Assembly: GCA_031763025.1 (NCBI GenBank) | Contig: JASSKH010000002.1 | Location: forward strand, 13,261,468-13,325,467 | Reading direction: 5' to 3' | DNA from: Macrocystis pyrifera | Lineage: Eukaryota > Sar > Phaeophyceae > Laminariales > Laminariaceae | DNA: 64,000 nt | Shown here: in pieces, positions 1 through 10,404 of the stretch | How positions within the stretch are numbered: position 1 is the stretch's first letter | Layout of the letters: every line of letters begins with the position of its first letter | Notes under the pieces: generated by a model | Databases searched by the model: none | The model's input: only the letters and a program-made list of their open reading frames with translations | Told to the model about the DNA's origin: nothing | Translations under genes and position numbers: made by a program

Positions 1-90
1 ATAGTAAATGGGACCAAATACTGTAAAAATAAAGGTAAATATACAGGGTTTGTGTCTACTATAAGTCCTATTTACTATGGTCCCCCGTGA
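1..90. mobile_element. MITE copy 1, left end outside the window
   Basis: The stretch ends in CCCCCGTGA followed by TA. Its body matches, in reverse orientation, the complete 105-bp element at 27,980-28,084, including the GGGACCAAAT block and an AT-rich centre. About a dozen terminal bases lie outside the window. It is a non-autonomous DNA-transposon remnant with no coding capacity. Confidence 0.7.
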
Positions 91-189
91 TAGTCTTCGA
101 TGCTCTCGCATGTCCTGGAGTATAGGAAGCATGGACTACTGTATTGCTCAAAGGAAAGCGTAGCATTCAGAAGGAAATTGACGGGATTT

Positions 190-2225
190 GTATCATCCAG
201 GTATTTATCGCCTGGGTGGAATCTGTATCATCGAAATATGTGTGATCCTTGATGATCTGAACACCTCTACCGGGTGGAGTCTGCAAGGCCTGCATGAACT
301 ACACATGTTAATCGAACATACATGTACCGTGATTAACTGATGAATAGCTTTGCGTGGGTGGGTCTGCATGATCTGAAGGATGTGTACGATCTGCAGGATT
401 TGTATAATATAGATGTATCACCCTTTTTTTGGCGATGAGATCTGCTTGGTCTTTATGATTGCACTTGCGTGCCGAGTGGAATGATCTGAAGGATCTATTA
501 TCTACACACTCCAACTAATTTGCCTGGGGAGACATGTATGTTCTGTACCATTTGCACTAGAGTGCCAGGCGGGATCTGGTTGGTCTCAATGACATGAACA
601 AGTTTAGCCTGAAGGGGATCTGTGTGGTTACAATTTTGTTAGATGTGTATCTGAGTAGAATCTGTGTGATCTGTACAATCAGTACCTTTCGACCGGGATG
701 GGATCTGTCCGATCTGCCTGATCTGTACATGTTGAGCGAGATAGGGTCTGTACGATCTGCATGATCTGCAAATGTTTATCGGTGTCAATGATCTGCAGGA
801 TCTGTATAATCTGCAGGATCCGTATGATCTACCTGAGTGGAATCTGTGTGATATGTATGATCTGTACACCGGGATAGGGTATGTACGATCTACATGATAT
901 GCCCATTTTTATCGGTGGGTCTGCATGACCCGCAGGATCTATATGATCTGCAGGATCTGTACGATCTTCGGTGTTTCTGTATGATCTGGAGGATCTGTAA
1001 AATCTATGTACTTCACACTTGTTTACAGCATGTTTAGCAGGGATGGGGTCTGTATAAGGTAGACATTTCACACGTGTGTAACTGAGAGGGATCTGTGTAT
1101 TTGTACATTTTTACCGGATGGGATGTGTATGATCTGCAGGATATGTATGATCTGCAGAATCTTTACGATCTGCAGAATCTTTATGATCTGCAGGATCTGT
1201 ATGATCTACCCGAGAATGTGTGCGATACGTATGATCTGCAGGATTTCTGTATGATCTGGAGGATCTATAAAATCTGGATACTTCACACTTGCTTTCAGCA
1301 TGTTTAGCAGGGATGGGGTCTGTATGAGGTAGATTTCACACGTGTGTACCTGACCGGGACCTTGCGGGATTTCTTTGTGATATGAAGGATCTGTAAAATC
1401 TAAATACTTCACATTTGTTTAGATCATGTTTTGCCGAGATAGGGTCTGTATGAGGTAGACATTTCACACGTTTGTACCTGAGTGGGAACTTGATCTGCGT
1501 GGTCTGTACCTATGTGTAATCTGCAGCATCTGTATCATATGTACACATGTGTGATCTGCAGGATCTGTATGATCTATATGACTAGAATCTGTGTGATCTG
1601 TATGATCTGTTCAGCTTGATCGGGATGGGGTCTGTATGATCTGCATGATCTGCACATGTTTATCGGTGGGTTTGTATGACCTGCAGGATCTGTAATATTC
1701 AGCAGGTGTGTACCTGAGGGGGATGTTGATGTGTGATCTGTACAAATTTACCAGGTGGTATCTGTATGATGAGGTAGATATTTTACATGTGAGTACCTCA
1801 GTGGGAACTTGAAGGATTTCTGCATGATCTGCAGGATTTGTAAATCTGGATACTTCATTGTTTAGATACTATTTAGCCGGGATGGGGTCCGTATGAGGTA
1901 GATATTCACACGTGCGTACCTGAGTGGGAACTTGATCTGCGTGATCGGTACATATGTGTGATCTGCAGGATCTGTATGATCCACCTGAGTGGATTATATA
2001 TGGTCTATGTGATATGTTCATCCTGACCGGGATGGGGTCTGTACGATCTGCATGATCTGCACATGTTTATCGGTGGGTTTGCATGACCTGCAGGATCTGT
2101 ATGATCTATAATCTGTAATATTTGGCAGGTGTGTACCTAAGTGGGATCTTGGTCTGTGTAATATGTACATCTTCACCGGGTGGGATCTGTATGATCTGCA
2201 CGAATTGCACATGTTTCGTCGGGAA
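190..2225. repeat. Higher-order minisatellite built on GATCTGCAGGATCTGTAT
   Basis: About 2 kb is built from degenerate 9-18-bp units such as TATGATCTGCAGGATCTG. Longer blocks recur on top of this. A GTTTATCGGTGGGT block followed by GCATGACCTGCAGG lies near 775, 905, 1,655 and 2,065. A block with GGGATGGGGTCTGTATGAGG, ACACGTGTGTACCTGAGTGG and GAACTTGATCTGCG lies near 1,310, 1,440 and 1,880. Several open frames cross it on both strands, with Tyr-Asp-Leu-Gln or Gln-Ile-type repeats, and they only mirror the repeat. No gene is supported here. Confidence 0.9.
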
Positions 2226-2379
2226 GATCAAAGAATCAATCAAAACAAATCAAGCTCGAAAATGAGTTGATGGACAACCCTATACACGCGCAGCACAAAC
2301 ATTAATAACACCCGGTAAAAAATATACTGGTACACGAAATAGCCAGGGTGTAATAAAAAACTCAGTCGCACGGATACAA

Positions 2380-2810
2380 AAAACTAAGAGTAGCAGCAAG
2401 GAAAGCAACCTGCGCCAGCAGCAACAGCAGTAGCTATACCGTGACAGTGTGCAGCAGCAGCAGCGTCATCAGCAGGAGTACCAAGATATGCCACTGTGTG
2501 ACACGGGCAAAAAAATAATGGGTAGCAGCAAGAAAAGGCGCCAGCAGCAATATTAGTACTGGCTGCTATACCGTGATTGTGCGCAGCCGTGTGTAGCAAG
2601 AGCGGCAGCAACAACAGGAGCAGCAAGATAAGCAACCGCGTGGTACGGCCCAAAATAAAATAGGGGTAGCAGAAAAAAAAGCAACCTGTGCCAACAACAG
2701 TAACAACTACACCGTGTTTGTGTGTAGCAGTAGCGGCAGCAACAACAGGAGTAGCAGAATAAATAATAAGCAAACCGTGTGGCACGGGTACATTGTACAA
2801 AGGGCAGTGA
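2380..2810. repeat. Three tandem units of about 140 bp rich in CAGCAG
   Basis: Units begin near 2,391, 2,522 and 2,665. Each holds a GGTAGCAG block, an AAGCAACC or AAAGCAACCTG block, a CTATACCGTG or CTACACCGTG block and an AACAACAGGAG block. The Ala/Cys/Tyr-rich minus-strand frames across it follow the CAG triplets and I do not read them as a gene. Confidence 0.75.
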
Positions 2811-2879
2811 ACACTCGGCTATTACACGAAACGCAATACGTGATACAAATATCCGATAAATGATTAAACGCACCGAAAT

Positions 2880-3370
2880 ACTAAAAAAAAGCTACCAGGT
2901 ACGTGGTGGAAACAGCCTTTTCTCACGTCTTGTGGCCAAGCAGTTACCAGCACACGAACACTCAGCAGCAACTCTTAGCAGCACTCGAGCAACACTCGTA
3001 CGCCTATTGCTGCTGTTTTTGTACTGCTGCGTACTGCTCGAGCAGCACTCGAGCGCACGAGCATGATGAGTAGGTTTCCGAGTGTATTGCACCGCAAAAA
3101 AGAAGACACGGGACCACGATCACTCGATGGCTCAAGCGCAACGGGCACGAAACGAACACGAGCACGACGTGGCCAAGCAGCCACGGGCTCACGCGCACTC
3201 AACAGCAGAGCAGCAGCAGCACCCAGCGACACTCGGGTAACACTCGACTCGAGCAGCACTCGTACGCCTGCTGTTGCTGTTGTTTCACTGCTGCAGCTCA
3301 GCACGAGCTCGAGCAGCACTGCTGAATGCTGTTGCAGTCGCAGCAAGAAGCGAGAAGAATTTTTTTTTTG
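2880..3370. repeat. CAGCACTCGAGC-type repeat tract
   Basis: The stretch is dominated by GAGCAGCACTCG and CTGCTG motifs. A block of about 60 bp starting CGTACGCCT at 2,998 recurs diverged at 3,262. Frames are open on both strands because of the trinucleotide structure. One exact TACCAGGTA lies at its left end near 2,897. Confidence 0.6.
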
Positions 3371-3835
3371 CAGCTACAAATACCAAGATCCGGGTAGGTT
3401 TCCACGCCCCTAGATGGCTTTTCGGAAGTGGGACCCCATCCCCTGAGTTGCTTGCTGGGTCAGGTGACTTTGACCACCTACAGCATGTGCCACGGAGCCC
3501 GGGCGGAGCCAACGCTTGCACCGTACTGTCCACGCCGCCCCCCTGCGGCCCCCCCAGCAGGGAGCACGAGAAAAGACCCGCGGCCAAACGAGAAAAGTGA
3601 ATTATTCCGGAAAAAACGGCCATTTGGTACCAAGTAATACAAGGTTCCGCTTTGGGCTATATAGGTAACGTGAAATCCGGGGGGCGTCGCAAGGCGAAAA
3701 GGGAGTCACAGTTAACACACGTATACCTCCTGTTCTTGGCGGAAACGTGATCAATGGGATAGCGTATTGCTCGAAGGAAAGAGTAATAATAGTAGTCAGC
3801 AGGAACTGAGTACTACTTCTGTGGTGAATACTACA
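3371..3835. other. Unassigned stretch with a TACAAGG motif
   Basis: It holds a GC-rich block at about 3,480-3,600 and then a TACAAGGTTCC motif near 3,641. That motif is the one found at the ends of several elements in this window. The rest has no match to other parts of the window and no convincing coding region. Confidence 0.4.
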
Positions 3836-4575
3836 CGACCACATGCACGCGGTACCATGGGTTGACTACTACACTTGTTGCTATACACCACTACCACTGC
3901 TATGCAGATGTCCAAGTAGCAGGGGCATGCATTCTACAAAATACTACCTGATACACTATACTACGACTACTAACTATACTACTCCTGAGTGCTACTGCTA
4001 GAGCATGACCAATCGCTCATACAATATAGACAACCTCATGGTGAACAGAGAGGTCAAATAACCACGTAGTACCATGGGTTGGGGCATACTGTTACACTAT
4101 ACACCACTGCCAGTAATATATGTAGATGCAGTACAGGTAGAAGCAGCATGACCAAATACTACACTACTACGTACTACGAGTACCACTACTGCTACTATAG
4201 CACCAATTTTCATACAAAGGCCACGTAGCATGGAAGCGGTACCATAGGCTGGGGGCATGACTACTGTACGGTTATTTTTAGTATACACCACTACCACTGC
4301 TACGCAGGTAGATGCACTGTAATAAAGGTAGAAGCAGCATGCACGCTACAAAATACTATACTACGACCACTAGTAATATCAAGATTTTGTAACTGTACAG
4401 GCAACGTATTATATACGGTTGAGGGCACCTACTGCTATTGGTCAGGTAGAAGCAGCATGCAGACGGAAACAACAGCAATAGCGGACACCACAACGACTAT
4501 TGCTACTTACAGTACAGGTGCTACTACTGCTATTGGACAGGCATTAATAGAAGCAGCATGCACTTGGTACTAAAA
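3836..4575. repeat. Tandem array, period about 190 bp
   Basis: Diverged units share GGTACCATGGGTTG, TATACACCACTACCACTGCT, GCAGGTAGATGCA and GGTAGAAGCAGCATGCA blocks. Copies begin near 3,850, 4,068 and 4,233, and the array decays after 4,400. No coding signal is seen. Confidence 0.7.
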
Positions 4576-4955
4576 CCTACTAAGCATTCTTGGGTTGGGC
4601 AAACTGGGCTGGTTTGGTGAAACAATGCAGCTTCTGATTTACCTGTTCATCCCAATCAGCTCCTCATGTTTGTCGATTTCAAATACTTTTGTAACCGAAC
4701 CAAATTGGATTATCGCATCCACCCTAATGACTCCAAGTTTAGTTTCGAACCTTTGTTGTATTTAGTGTTTCCCCAAATTTTTGCCTGCCCCCAGATTTGC
4801 AGGATGGGATTTGTTTGTTCTTTACTTGAAACATGCTATCGCACCATATTATACAGCACACAGCGCACCCCCACCACGACAAAACCACGCTAAAAACCCA
4901 GGCTACCAAGCACACACCATTACACCTTTCCTGCATACCTGCTCCAGCAGACGCA

Positions 4956-5060
4956 ATGGCTTCGGGAATGGCGGCGTCGGCCCCGGCCTCCTCTTTCCCG
5001 ACGCACATGATGGATGGCGACACTCCTCGAATCAATGCTCTGCTTGCTGTGTTTATATAA
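4956..5060 (+). CDS. Possible first-exon fragment, 34 codons
   Basis: An ATG in the context GACGCAATGG opens a 34-codon frame beginning MASGMAASAPASSF. A TATTATACAG box lies about 105 bp upstream near 4,850, and the leader between is pyrimidine/CA-rich as in a 5' UTR. The frame stops inside the TATATAAATA box of the OTU-bearing repeat that begins here. The second copy of that repeat (49.55 kb) lacks this leader, so the fragment probably belongs to flanking DNA and was cut short by the repeat. It resembles no family I know. It could also be a chance ORF. Confidence 0.25.
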   Translation: MASGMAASAPASSFPTHMMDGDTPRINALLAVFI

Positions 5061-5100
5061 ATACAACTATTATTACGATTTTTGGGGTCGGGTGTCACTT
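5054..5100 (+). promoter_or_regulatory. TATA-type core promoter of the OTU element, copy A
   Basis: TATATAAATA at 5,054-5,063 is followed 25-35 bp later by a GGGTCGG...GTCACTTGCTAGCTC block. The same pair recurs at 40,129, 44,301 and, diverged, 49,551. Spacing fits a TATA box and start site, with transcription probably beginning in the CACTTGC block. The promoter role is inferred. Confidence 0.5.
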
Positions 5101-5280
5101 GCTAGCTCTTGGCAAACAGACCAACTGATAGACAGCCCTTCGCAAACAGCCCTTAAGGCTTCTTCTTTGAAACAGCCGAACAGCCAAACAACCTTTACTT
5201 TCTTCTTTCTTCTTCGCAAACTGCCAACCAATAGACAGCTCTTCGCACGGCGCCTGACAGAGGCGTCTCGCCTTCGACGA

Positions 5281-5665
5281 ACGGCACAGGTGCAGCTGTC
5301 GGCGGCCAAGCTGCTGCTGTCGGTGGCGAACCTGCTGGTGCTGCAACCCCCGCCTCTCCCTTCTCCACGCCCCCTAAGCTCACCCCCCCCTCGTCGAGAG
5401 GCTCGTGGTCCTCGCCCTCTAGCGAGAGAGCGGCAACGACAAAGGCCGACCTGGTGCCGGCTGTTGTTTGCGACCGGTGCACGCACCAGCACTTACTTGG
5501 TCAAGAACTCCGCGCCTGGTGCCAAAAACGTGGCCTTCGCCACGTGCAAGGATCTCACGTGCGTTGGTGGCGGGATCATCCTGTACAGGGCAATCGAATG
5601 CGAGTTCTGTGCTCGCCGGATCAAGGAAGGGACTGCCTCGTACTCCCTCGAGACTGCTGAAGGTG
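5281..5665 (+). pseudogene. Cysteine-rich (zinc-finger-like) exon, OTU element copy A
   Basis: A Pro/Ser/Ala-rich lead (around the PASPFSTPP segment) precedes a cysteine pattern: VVCDRC, then an ATCKDLTC-type pair, then CEFCARRIKEGTASYSLE. C-x2-C plus C-x4-C plus C-x2-C spacing suggests a zinc-binding module. The exon ends at GTGAGT (5,666). In this copy the pattern is spread over more than one frame, so I call it a pseudogene. Copy B keeps the first two cysteine pairs in one frame. The two copies align along their length, which supports past coding. I do not recognise the family. Confidence 0.45.
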
Positions 5666-6018
5666 GTGAGTGTCTTAGGTCTATTGTTACATGCTGTCTG
5701 TTGCCAGTACGTTTGTTTGGGGTTTTCAATTGCCTTTTTGCATACAAACCTACCTCAAAGCGTTTATTTTTTGGACTCATCCATGCTCGTTCTTTCCCCT
5801 TCGTGCGTTGCGTCGGCTCCTCTTTTACACAGTGCACGCGAACGCGCATATGCACAACTGTTTGCGGGACGTGAACGAAGGAACGGAGGATTCAGCTGTC
5901 GCCGTCACCGCTGCACCGAACGACGTGAGTGCTGCTGCTACTGTGGTGCATTTTCGGCGCACACGATTTCTGTGTGTACATGTTTTGGTGACCCTACGTA
6001 CTCCTTTAGCTCGTTTTC

Positions 6019-6087
<69 letters not shown>

Positions 6088-6102
6088 TGCTGCTGCTGCA
6101 GC

Positions 6103-6147
<45 letters not shown>

Positions 6148-7950
6148 CAGCGCCACGCCATGGGTGCTGCTGCTGTGCACCTGCTGCTCTTGTGCACTTG
6201 CTGCTGCTGTAGTGCTGCTGCGTTTTCATACCATTGCTATGCTGCTGCTGCTGCCAACGCTGCGACGATTCGTTGCAGCTTCTGCTGCTGCTAATGCTGT
6301 AGCTGCTGCTGCTGCTAATGCTGCCGCAATATCCACTGAATGCTCGTATGTACTCGGATTACTGTTTTTGTTGGTCGTTTTTGTACCCAAATGGTTCTTT
6401 TGATACGTGTATTGTGTCGTTTTGCTCCTGCATTTTTCGTACGTACTGCTTTTTCTCGTTTTTTGGCTTGGTTCTTTTCATATCGTTGCTATGCTGCTGC
6501 TGCTGCTGTGGTGCTGCTTCGTTGTTGCCGTACATCATGCTGCACTTGTGTGAGTACATGTTTCTGTATCGTCAATGAAATTCCGTAGTTTTTGCGATTG
6601 CGGCATACCAGGGTACATAGTTTTTTTCTTACTTATTTTCATATCGTTGCTATGCTGCTGCTGCCAACGCGGATTATTGTTTTTAATGGCCGTTTTTGTA
6701 CCCAAATGGTTCTTTTGATACGTGCAAAAAATATTTTGGTCGTTTTGCTCCTGCATTTTGCGTACGTACTACTTTTTCTCGTGCTTTAGCTTGGTCCTTT
6801 TCGTATTGTTGCTGTGCTGCAGCTGCTTTGTTGCCGTACAGCATGTGGGGGTGGGTCTATAGTGAGGTACCAAAAATATTTTTCGGACGGCCTCGGGGTA
6901 CATATTTGTTTTCCTTTCTTCTTTTCATATCGTTGCTATGCTGCTGCTGCCAACACTGCGGCGATCCGTTGCTGCTGCTGCTGCTAGTGCTGCCGCAATA
7001 TTCACTGAATGTTCGTATGTACTCGGATAATAATTGTGTTTCTTGGTCGTTTTGTGGCGCTGCTGCGTTGTTGCCGTACATCATGCTGGCCATGATTTGT
7101 GTGTCTATTACACTTGTGCGTGTGTACATATTTCTGTATCGTGAATGAAATTCCGTAGGTTTTGCGATTGCGGCAGACCAGGGTACATAGTTTTTTTATT
7201 CCTTCTTTTCATATCGTTGCTATGCTGCTGCTGCTGCAGCCAACGTTGCGGCGATCCGTTGCTGCTTCTGCTGCTGCTGCTGCTGCCAATGCTGCTGCAA
7301 TGTTCACTGAATGTTCGTACGTACTCGGATCATTGTTTTTCTTGATCGTTTTAGTACCTAAATGGTTATTTTGGTACCTGGAAAAAATATTTTGGTCATT
7401 TTGCTGCTGCATTTTGCGTACGCACTGCTTTTTCTCGTTTTGGGCTTCGTTCTTTTCATATCGCTGCTATGCTGCTGCTGTGGTGCTGCTGCTGCGTTGT
7501 TGGCGTACATTATCCTGGTCATTTGTGTGTACATACTTTTGTTTCGCCAACGAAATTCCGTAGTTTTTGCGGTCGCGGCATTCCAGGGTACATACTTTTT
7601 TTCTTCTTTTTTTCATATCGTTGCTATGCTGCTACTGCTGCCAACGCTGCGGCGATCCATTGCTGCTTCTGCTGCTGCTAACGTTGCTAATGATATCTCA
7701 ACCACTGCTCGAAGCCGTTGCTGCTGCTGCTGTTACTGCTAGTGCTGCCTCAATATCCACTGATTGTTCGTATGTATTCGGATTACTGTTTTTCTTGGGT
7801 CGTTTTTGCACCCAAATGGTCGTTTTGGTACGTTTAAAAAAATATTTTGGCCGTTTTTCCAGCTGCGTTTTACGCACGTACTTGCTGCTTCTGCTGCTGC
7901 TGCTGCCGTCGTATAGTCAGCGATTACGTACTGCTGTTGTGTCGCTGTAG
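5666..7950 (+). repeat. Intron-like region: GCT triplet tract and tandem subrepeats
   Basis: It starts with GTGAGT and ends near GTCGCTGTAG. A pure GCT/CTG tract covers about 6,018-6,150. After it come diverged tandem units sharing CATATCGTTGCTATGCTGC (near 6,479, 6,640, 6,926, 7,208, 7,457 and 7,612), TTTTTGTACCCAAATGGTT and TTGCCGTACATCATGCTG. Long Ala/Leu/Ser/Cys-rich frames here only reflect the triplets. The copy in element B is shorter (about 1.65 kb) with fewer units, which shows expansion or contraction after duplication. Confidence 0.75.
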
Positions 7951-7963
7951 ATCAGTACAAAAA

Positions 7964-8562
7964 ATGAACTCTGCCCCCCCCCCCCCCCCCTCGTCTTCCC
8001 CCTCCCCCGCCATTCCCTGCACGCCACTCCCGCCCCGCGCACCCTATGTTTACTTCGACCAGGTCGGTGGCAAGCGCTACAACTGCCGCCTGACGGACTC
8101 CACCACCAAAGACGGAGACATCATCATCAAGCGCAAGAAGACTCCCTTCCATTTCGCCTGCTCCAGGGCTTCGCGGAATTCCGAAGCAGTACGCCAAGCA
8201 GATTGTCGCCATCCAGCACGAACGAAGGCAACAAATTGTTTCCCACATTTCCCAAAAAATCACGATTAATTCTTCCTACACATATCCAACGGGTTCAACA
8301 GCGAACAGATCCACATTCTGGGCCTCCCGCCTCGTTACTACAGCAGCCTGGAAGACTATTTACATATCATGTCTCATCCGAACTCCTATGCTGGCTACAT
8401 CGAAATCGTGGCCGCCCAGCAACTATATACAACATTTCCACAGCCGTTGTCGTTGCCGGCACTGCTGCTTTCCCTCCTGTCCCAAACCTTCCTTTAAACA
8501 ACAGCCTGTATGTTGTAAATCATCCACATGCCATGCACTTCTCCACGCTCTCCCCGCACTGA
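7964..8562 (+). pseudogene. OTU-like cysteine protease exon, copy A
   Basis: After a poly-C tract the exon begins MNSAPPPPPSSS and has a basic, charged segment (KDGDIIIKRKK). It then has the hallmarks of the OTU fold: a FHFAC helix, EDYLHIMSHPNSYAGYIEI at about 8,351-8,407, which matches the OTU pattern of a YL...M...Y.G.IE helix-strand unit, and HPHAMHFSTLSPH near 8,524-8,562, matching the strand with the catalytic His. OTU proteins cleave ubiquitin chains. The usual Asp-Gly-x-x-Cys nucleophile box is not evident before the FHFAC helix. The domain is not in one open frame here. Identification is by motif only. Confidence 0.5.
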
Positions 8563-8640
8563 TGAAAGATGTTATTATTACTATTAGACGAATGTCATTC
8601 TCTTGCGTCACCCGATCTTACGTTTCACATTACATTCATA

Positions 8641-8646
8641 AATAAA
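8641..8646 (+). terminator. AATAAA poly(A) signal after the OTU exon
   Basis: AATAAACGCGATTATTACAT follows the OTU stop by about 80 bp. The same AATAAATAAACGCG context follows the OTU exon of copy B at 52,585. Conservation in both copies supports a real 3' end. Confidence 0.5.
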
Positions 8647-8668
8647 CGCGATTATTACATCCTTCCCC

Positions 8669-8777
8669 GTTTCTTACAAAAATACATTTAGTTTGGCTAG
8701 CTTTGGGCTATTACCCCAATTGCACAATGGCGTCATAGCCCAAAGCCAACCAAACTGAATGTATTTGTACAAGAAAC
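8669..8777. repeat. Hairpin at the 3' end of OTU element A
   Basis: Two 43-bp arms (8,669-8,711 and 8,735-8,777) are near-perfect reverse complements around a 23-bp loop. They contain TTTGGCTAGCTTTGGGCTAT and ATAGCCCAAAGCCAACCAAA. The hairpin recurs at 35,025-35,131 (reversed), 46,848-46,977 and, with its right arm mostly missing, 52,617-52,698. It ends about 33 bp before the TACAAGG terminus. Confidence 0.8.
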
Positions 8778-8810
8778 GACGGAATACCCACTCCGAAGGA
8801 AAGCCTTGTA

Positions 8811-9290
8811 TATATATATATATATATTTTTTTTTATCATCACTTTTACTTTCCAGCCCACTCGTAGGAGGTTTTACCCTCGACGATCTTCTGGACAAAC
8901 CGTGGTCACAGGTGTCGTCCCTTCTCCCCCCCGGTACGTGCCTTTAGTTTTTATCGCGCATAGGGTTCAGCATTCCCACTGCTCGTCGATTTTCATCGAA
9001 TGTACAGCTAACTCACGCTCTCGCGCTTTCCGCTAATCAATTTTATGCAAGAAAAAGACCCTATGTGAGCATGCACTCGGTGAGACTATATGCTCATCGA
9101 CGGAGGCAGCTGCAAATTGCATTGAGTACGAGCAGTCGGGTATTATAATACTCGTAGCATATAATCTCCGCATTGTTGTTGATGATGTAATACCTGGTAC
9201 ATACAGTAGCATATCCTCAAAAAAGTCGTCTTCATTAGGATTGCAGCGTCTTAGATTCGTCTTGGCACGTCTTGGATTCGTCTACGCACG
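8811..9290. other. Unassigned spacer
   Basis: A short TA run and T tract lie at 8,810-8,836, and one exact TACCTGGTA near 9,192. I see no gene and no match to other parts of the window. Confidence 0.4.
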
Positions 9291-9294
9291 TAGA

Positions 9295-9870
9295 CCATTG
9301 GGCATACCTAGGGGACAACCGTTCTCGTCCCCCATTTCTCCGAGCTGTAGATGTCTGGAAATATTTATGATGCGGGGACGGTACGCTATCCTCCCCGGTC
9401 GGCGCTGGTTCCACGGACCTCAGCCAATCAGTGATAGGACCAGTTGCGTTGCGGTTTCCACACCGTGCGGGTCAGTGTCGACCCGGGGAGTCACCGTCTT
9501 CGTCCCCGTTCTGTCCGGATTACAGATTTTTGCAACGATTTGTGTTTCGGGGATGGGAAACTATCCTCCCGACTCGCGGCGGAACTCCACGGACCCCAGC
9601 CACTCAGTGATCCGCCAGTAGGGCTGGGGCTTACACACCATGCGGGCTGGTGCTGACCCGGGAGATTGCCGCTTTAGTCCCCGGGTTGTCGGGAATGCTG
9701 ATATATGGAGTAATTTATGATCCGGGAATGTCACCCTATCCTCCCCGGGCGCTGCTGTTTCCACAAACCCCAGCCAAAAAGCAATCAACCAGTCGGGGTG
9801 GGGTTTCCACGCCGCGCGGTCGACATTTTTTACAGGATTTTCATGGGTATTGGCGGGATGGTATCGACGG
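9295..9870. repeat. 165-bp tandem repeat, array 1
   Basis: About three and a half units. Each has CTATCCTCCCCGG, GGCGCTGGTTCCACG, CCCAGCCAATCAGTGAT, GGGGTTTCCACACCGTGCGG and TATCGACCCGGGGGG followed by a CGTCCCCG block. The same unit builds arrays at 15,340, 17,928 and 18,950. Confidence 0.85.
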
Positions 9871-9879
9871 TAACAACGG

Positions 9880-10240
9880 GACGGGACGGGACGGTAAAAC
9901 CGTTGTCAAATTGGTACCGTGGTCTTGTCTCGTCGTCATGCTACCGTAGATTCGTACCGTCCCGTCCCGCCGAGAAAACGTCTCCCGTTGTACTTTGCCG
10001 TTCTGTCTCGTCAAGAAAATGCTGGCCTTACCTTTCCGTTCGGCCGTCAAAACCTGCCCCTACCTTCCCGCCCCGCCGTCAAAACCTGCCCCTGCCGTTC
10101 CGTCCCGCCTTCACAACCTGCCCTTACCGTCTGCCCCGCCTTCACAACCTGCCCATACCGTCTGCCCCACCTTCACAACCTACCCTTACCGTCCCGTCCG
10201 TACCAATGCCGTCATTCCATGCCGTCAAGACAATGTGAGT
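9880..10240. repeat. GTCCC / CAAAACCTGCCC minisatellite
   Basis: GACGGGACGGGACGG and its complement are followed by 27-36-bp units of the form CCGTCAAAACCTGCCCCTACC and CCTTCACAACCTGCCC. A related GTCCCGTCCCGTCC tract sits beside the second 165-bp array at 15.0 kb, so the two repeats probably travel together. Confidence 0.8.
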
Positions 10241-10404
10241 GCTGCAGTAACACATCTTGTGCCAGTCAAAGGTGTAAGGAGACGGGAGTTTAGGGCTACG
10301 ACAGGCGGCGGTCTGGAAACCCTTATGTAGTTGACTAGGGAATCTGAACGAACCAAATCACAAATCATGAACACATTCAAGTTAGAAGATTGCAAATTTG
10401 ATTG

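Larger units (their letters stand above)
5054..8810 (+). mobile_element. OTU-bearing repeat element, copy A
   Basis: This is one of two long copies; the other is at about 49,551-52,727, and there is a 3' fragment at about 46,575-47,015. In order it has a TATATAAATA promoter box, a GTCACTTGCTAGCTCTTGG leader, AACAGCCAAACAACC repeats, a cysteine-rich exon, a GTGAGT donor, a 2.3-kb intron full of GCT triplets and tandem subrepeats, an OTU-like exon, an AATAAA signal, a 43-bp-arm hairpin and a CCGAAGGAAAGCCTTGTA end. Reading frames are interrupted, so this copy looks inactive. I see no reverse transcriptase, transposase, integrase or capsid sequence, so the transposon class is unknown. Host retrogene or segmental duplicate are alternatives. 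Confidence 0.65.

Noticed and set aside
190-2225. Leu/Gln/Asp-repeat ORFs as a repeat protein gene
   Set aside because: Frames are short and open on both strands, and the underlying units are DNA-level repeats of changing length.
5468-6403. 311-codon ORF with a poly-Ala stretch
   Set aside because: The frame runs through the GTGAGT donor and the GCT tract. Copy B does not keep it.
5054-8810. Assignment of the OTU element to Helitrons
   Set aside because: An OTU domain and a 3' hairpin fit loosely, but no Rep/helicase, no TC start and no CTRR end are seen.
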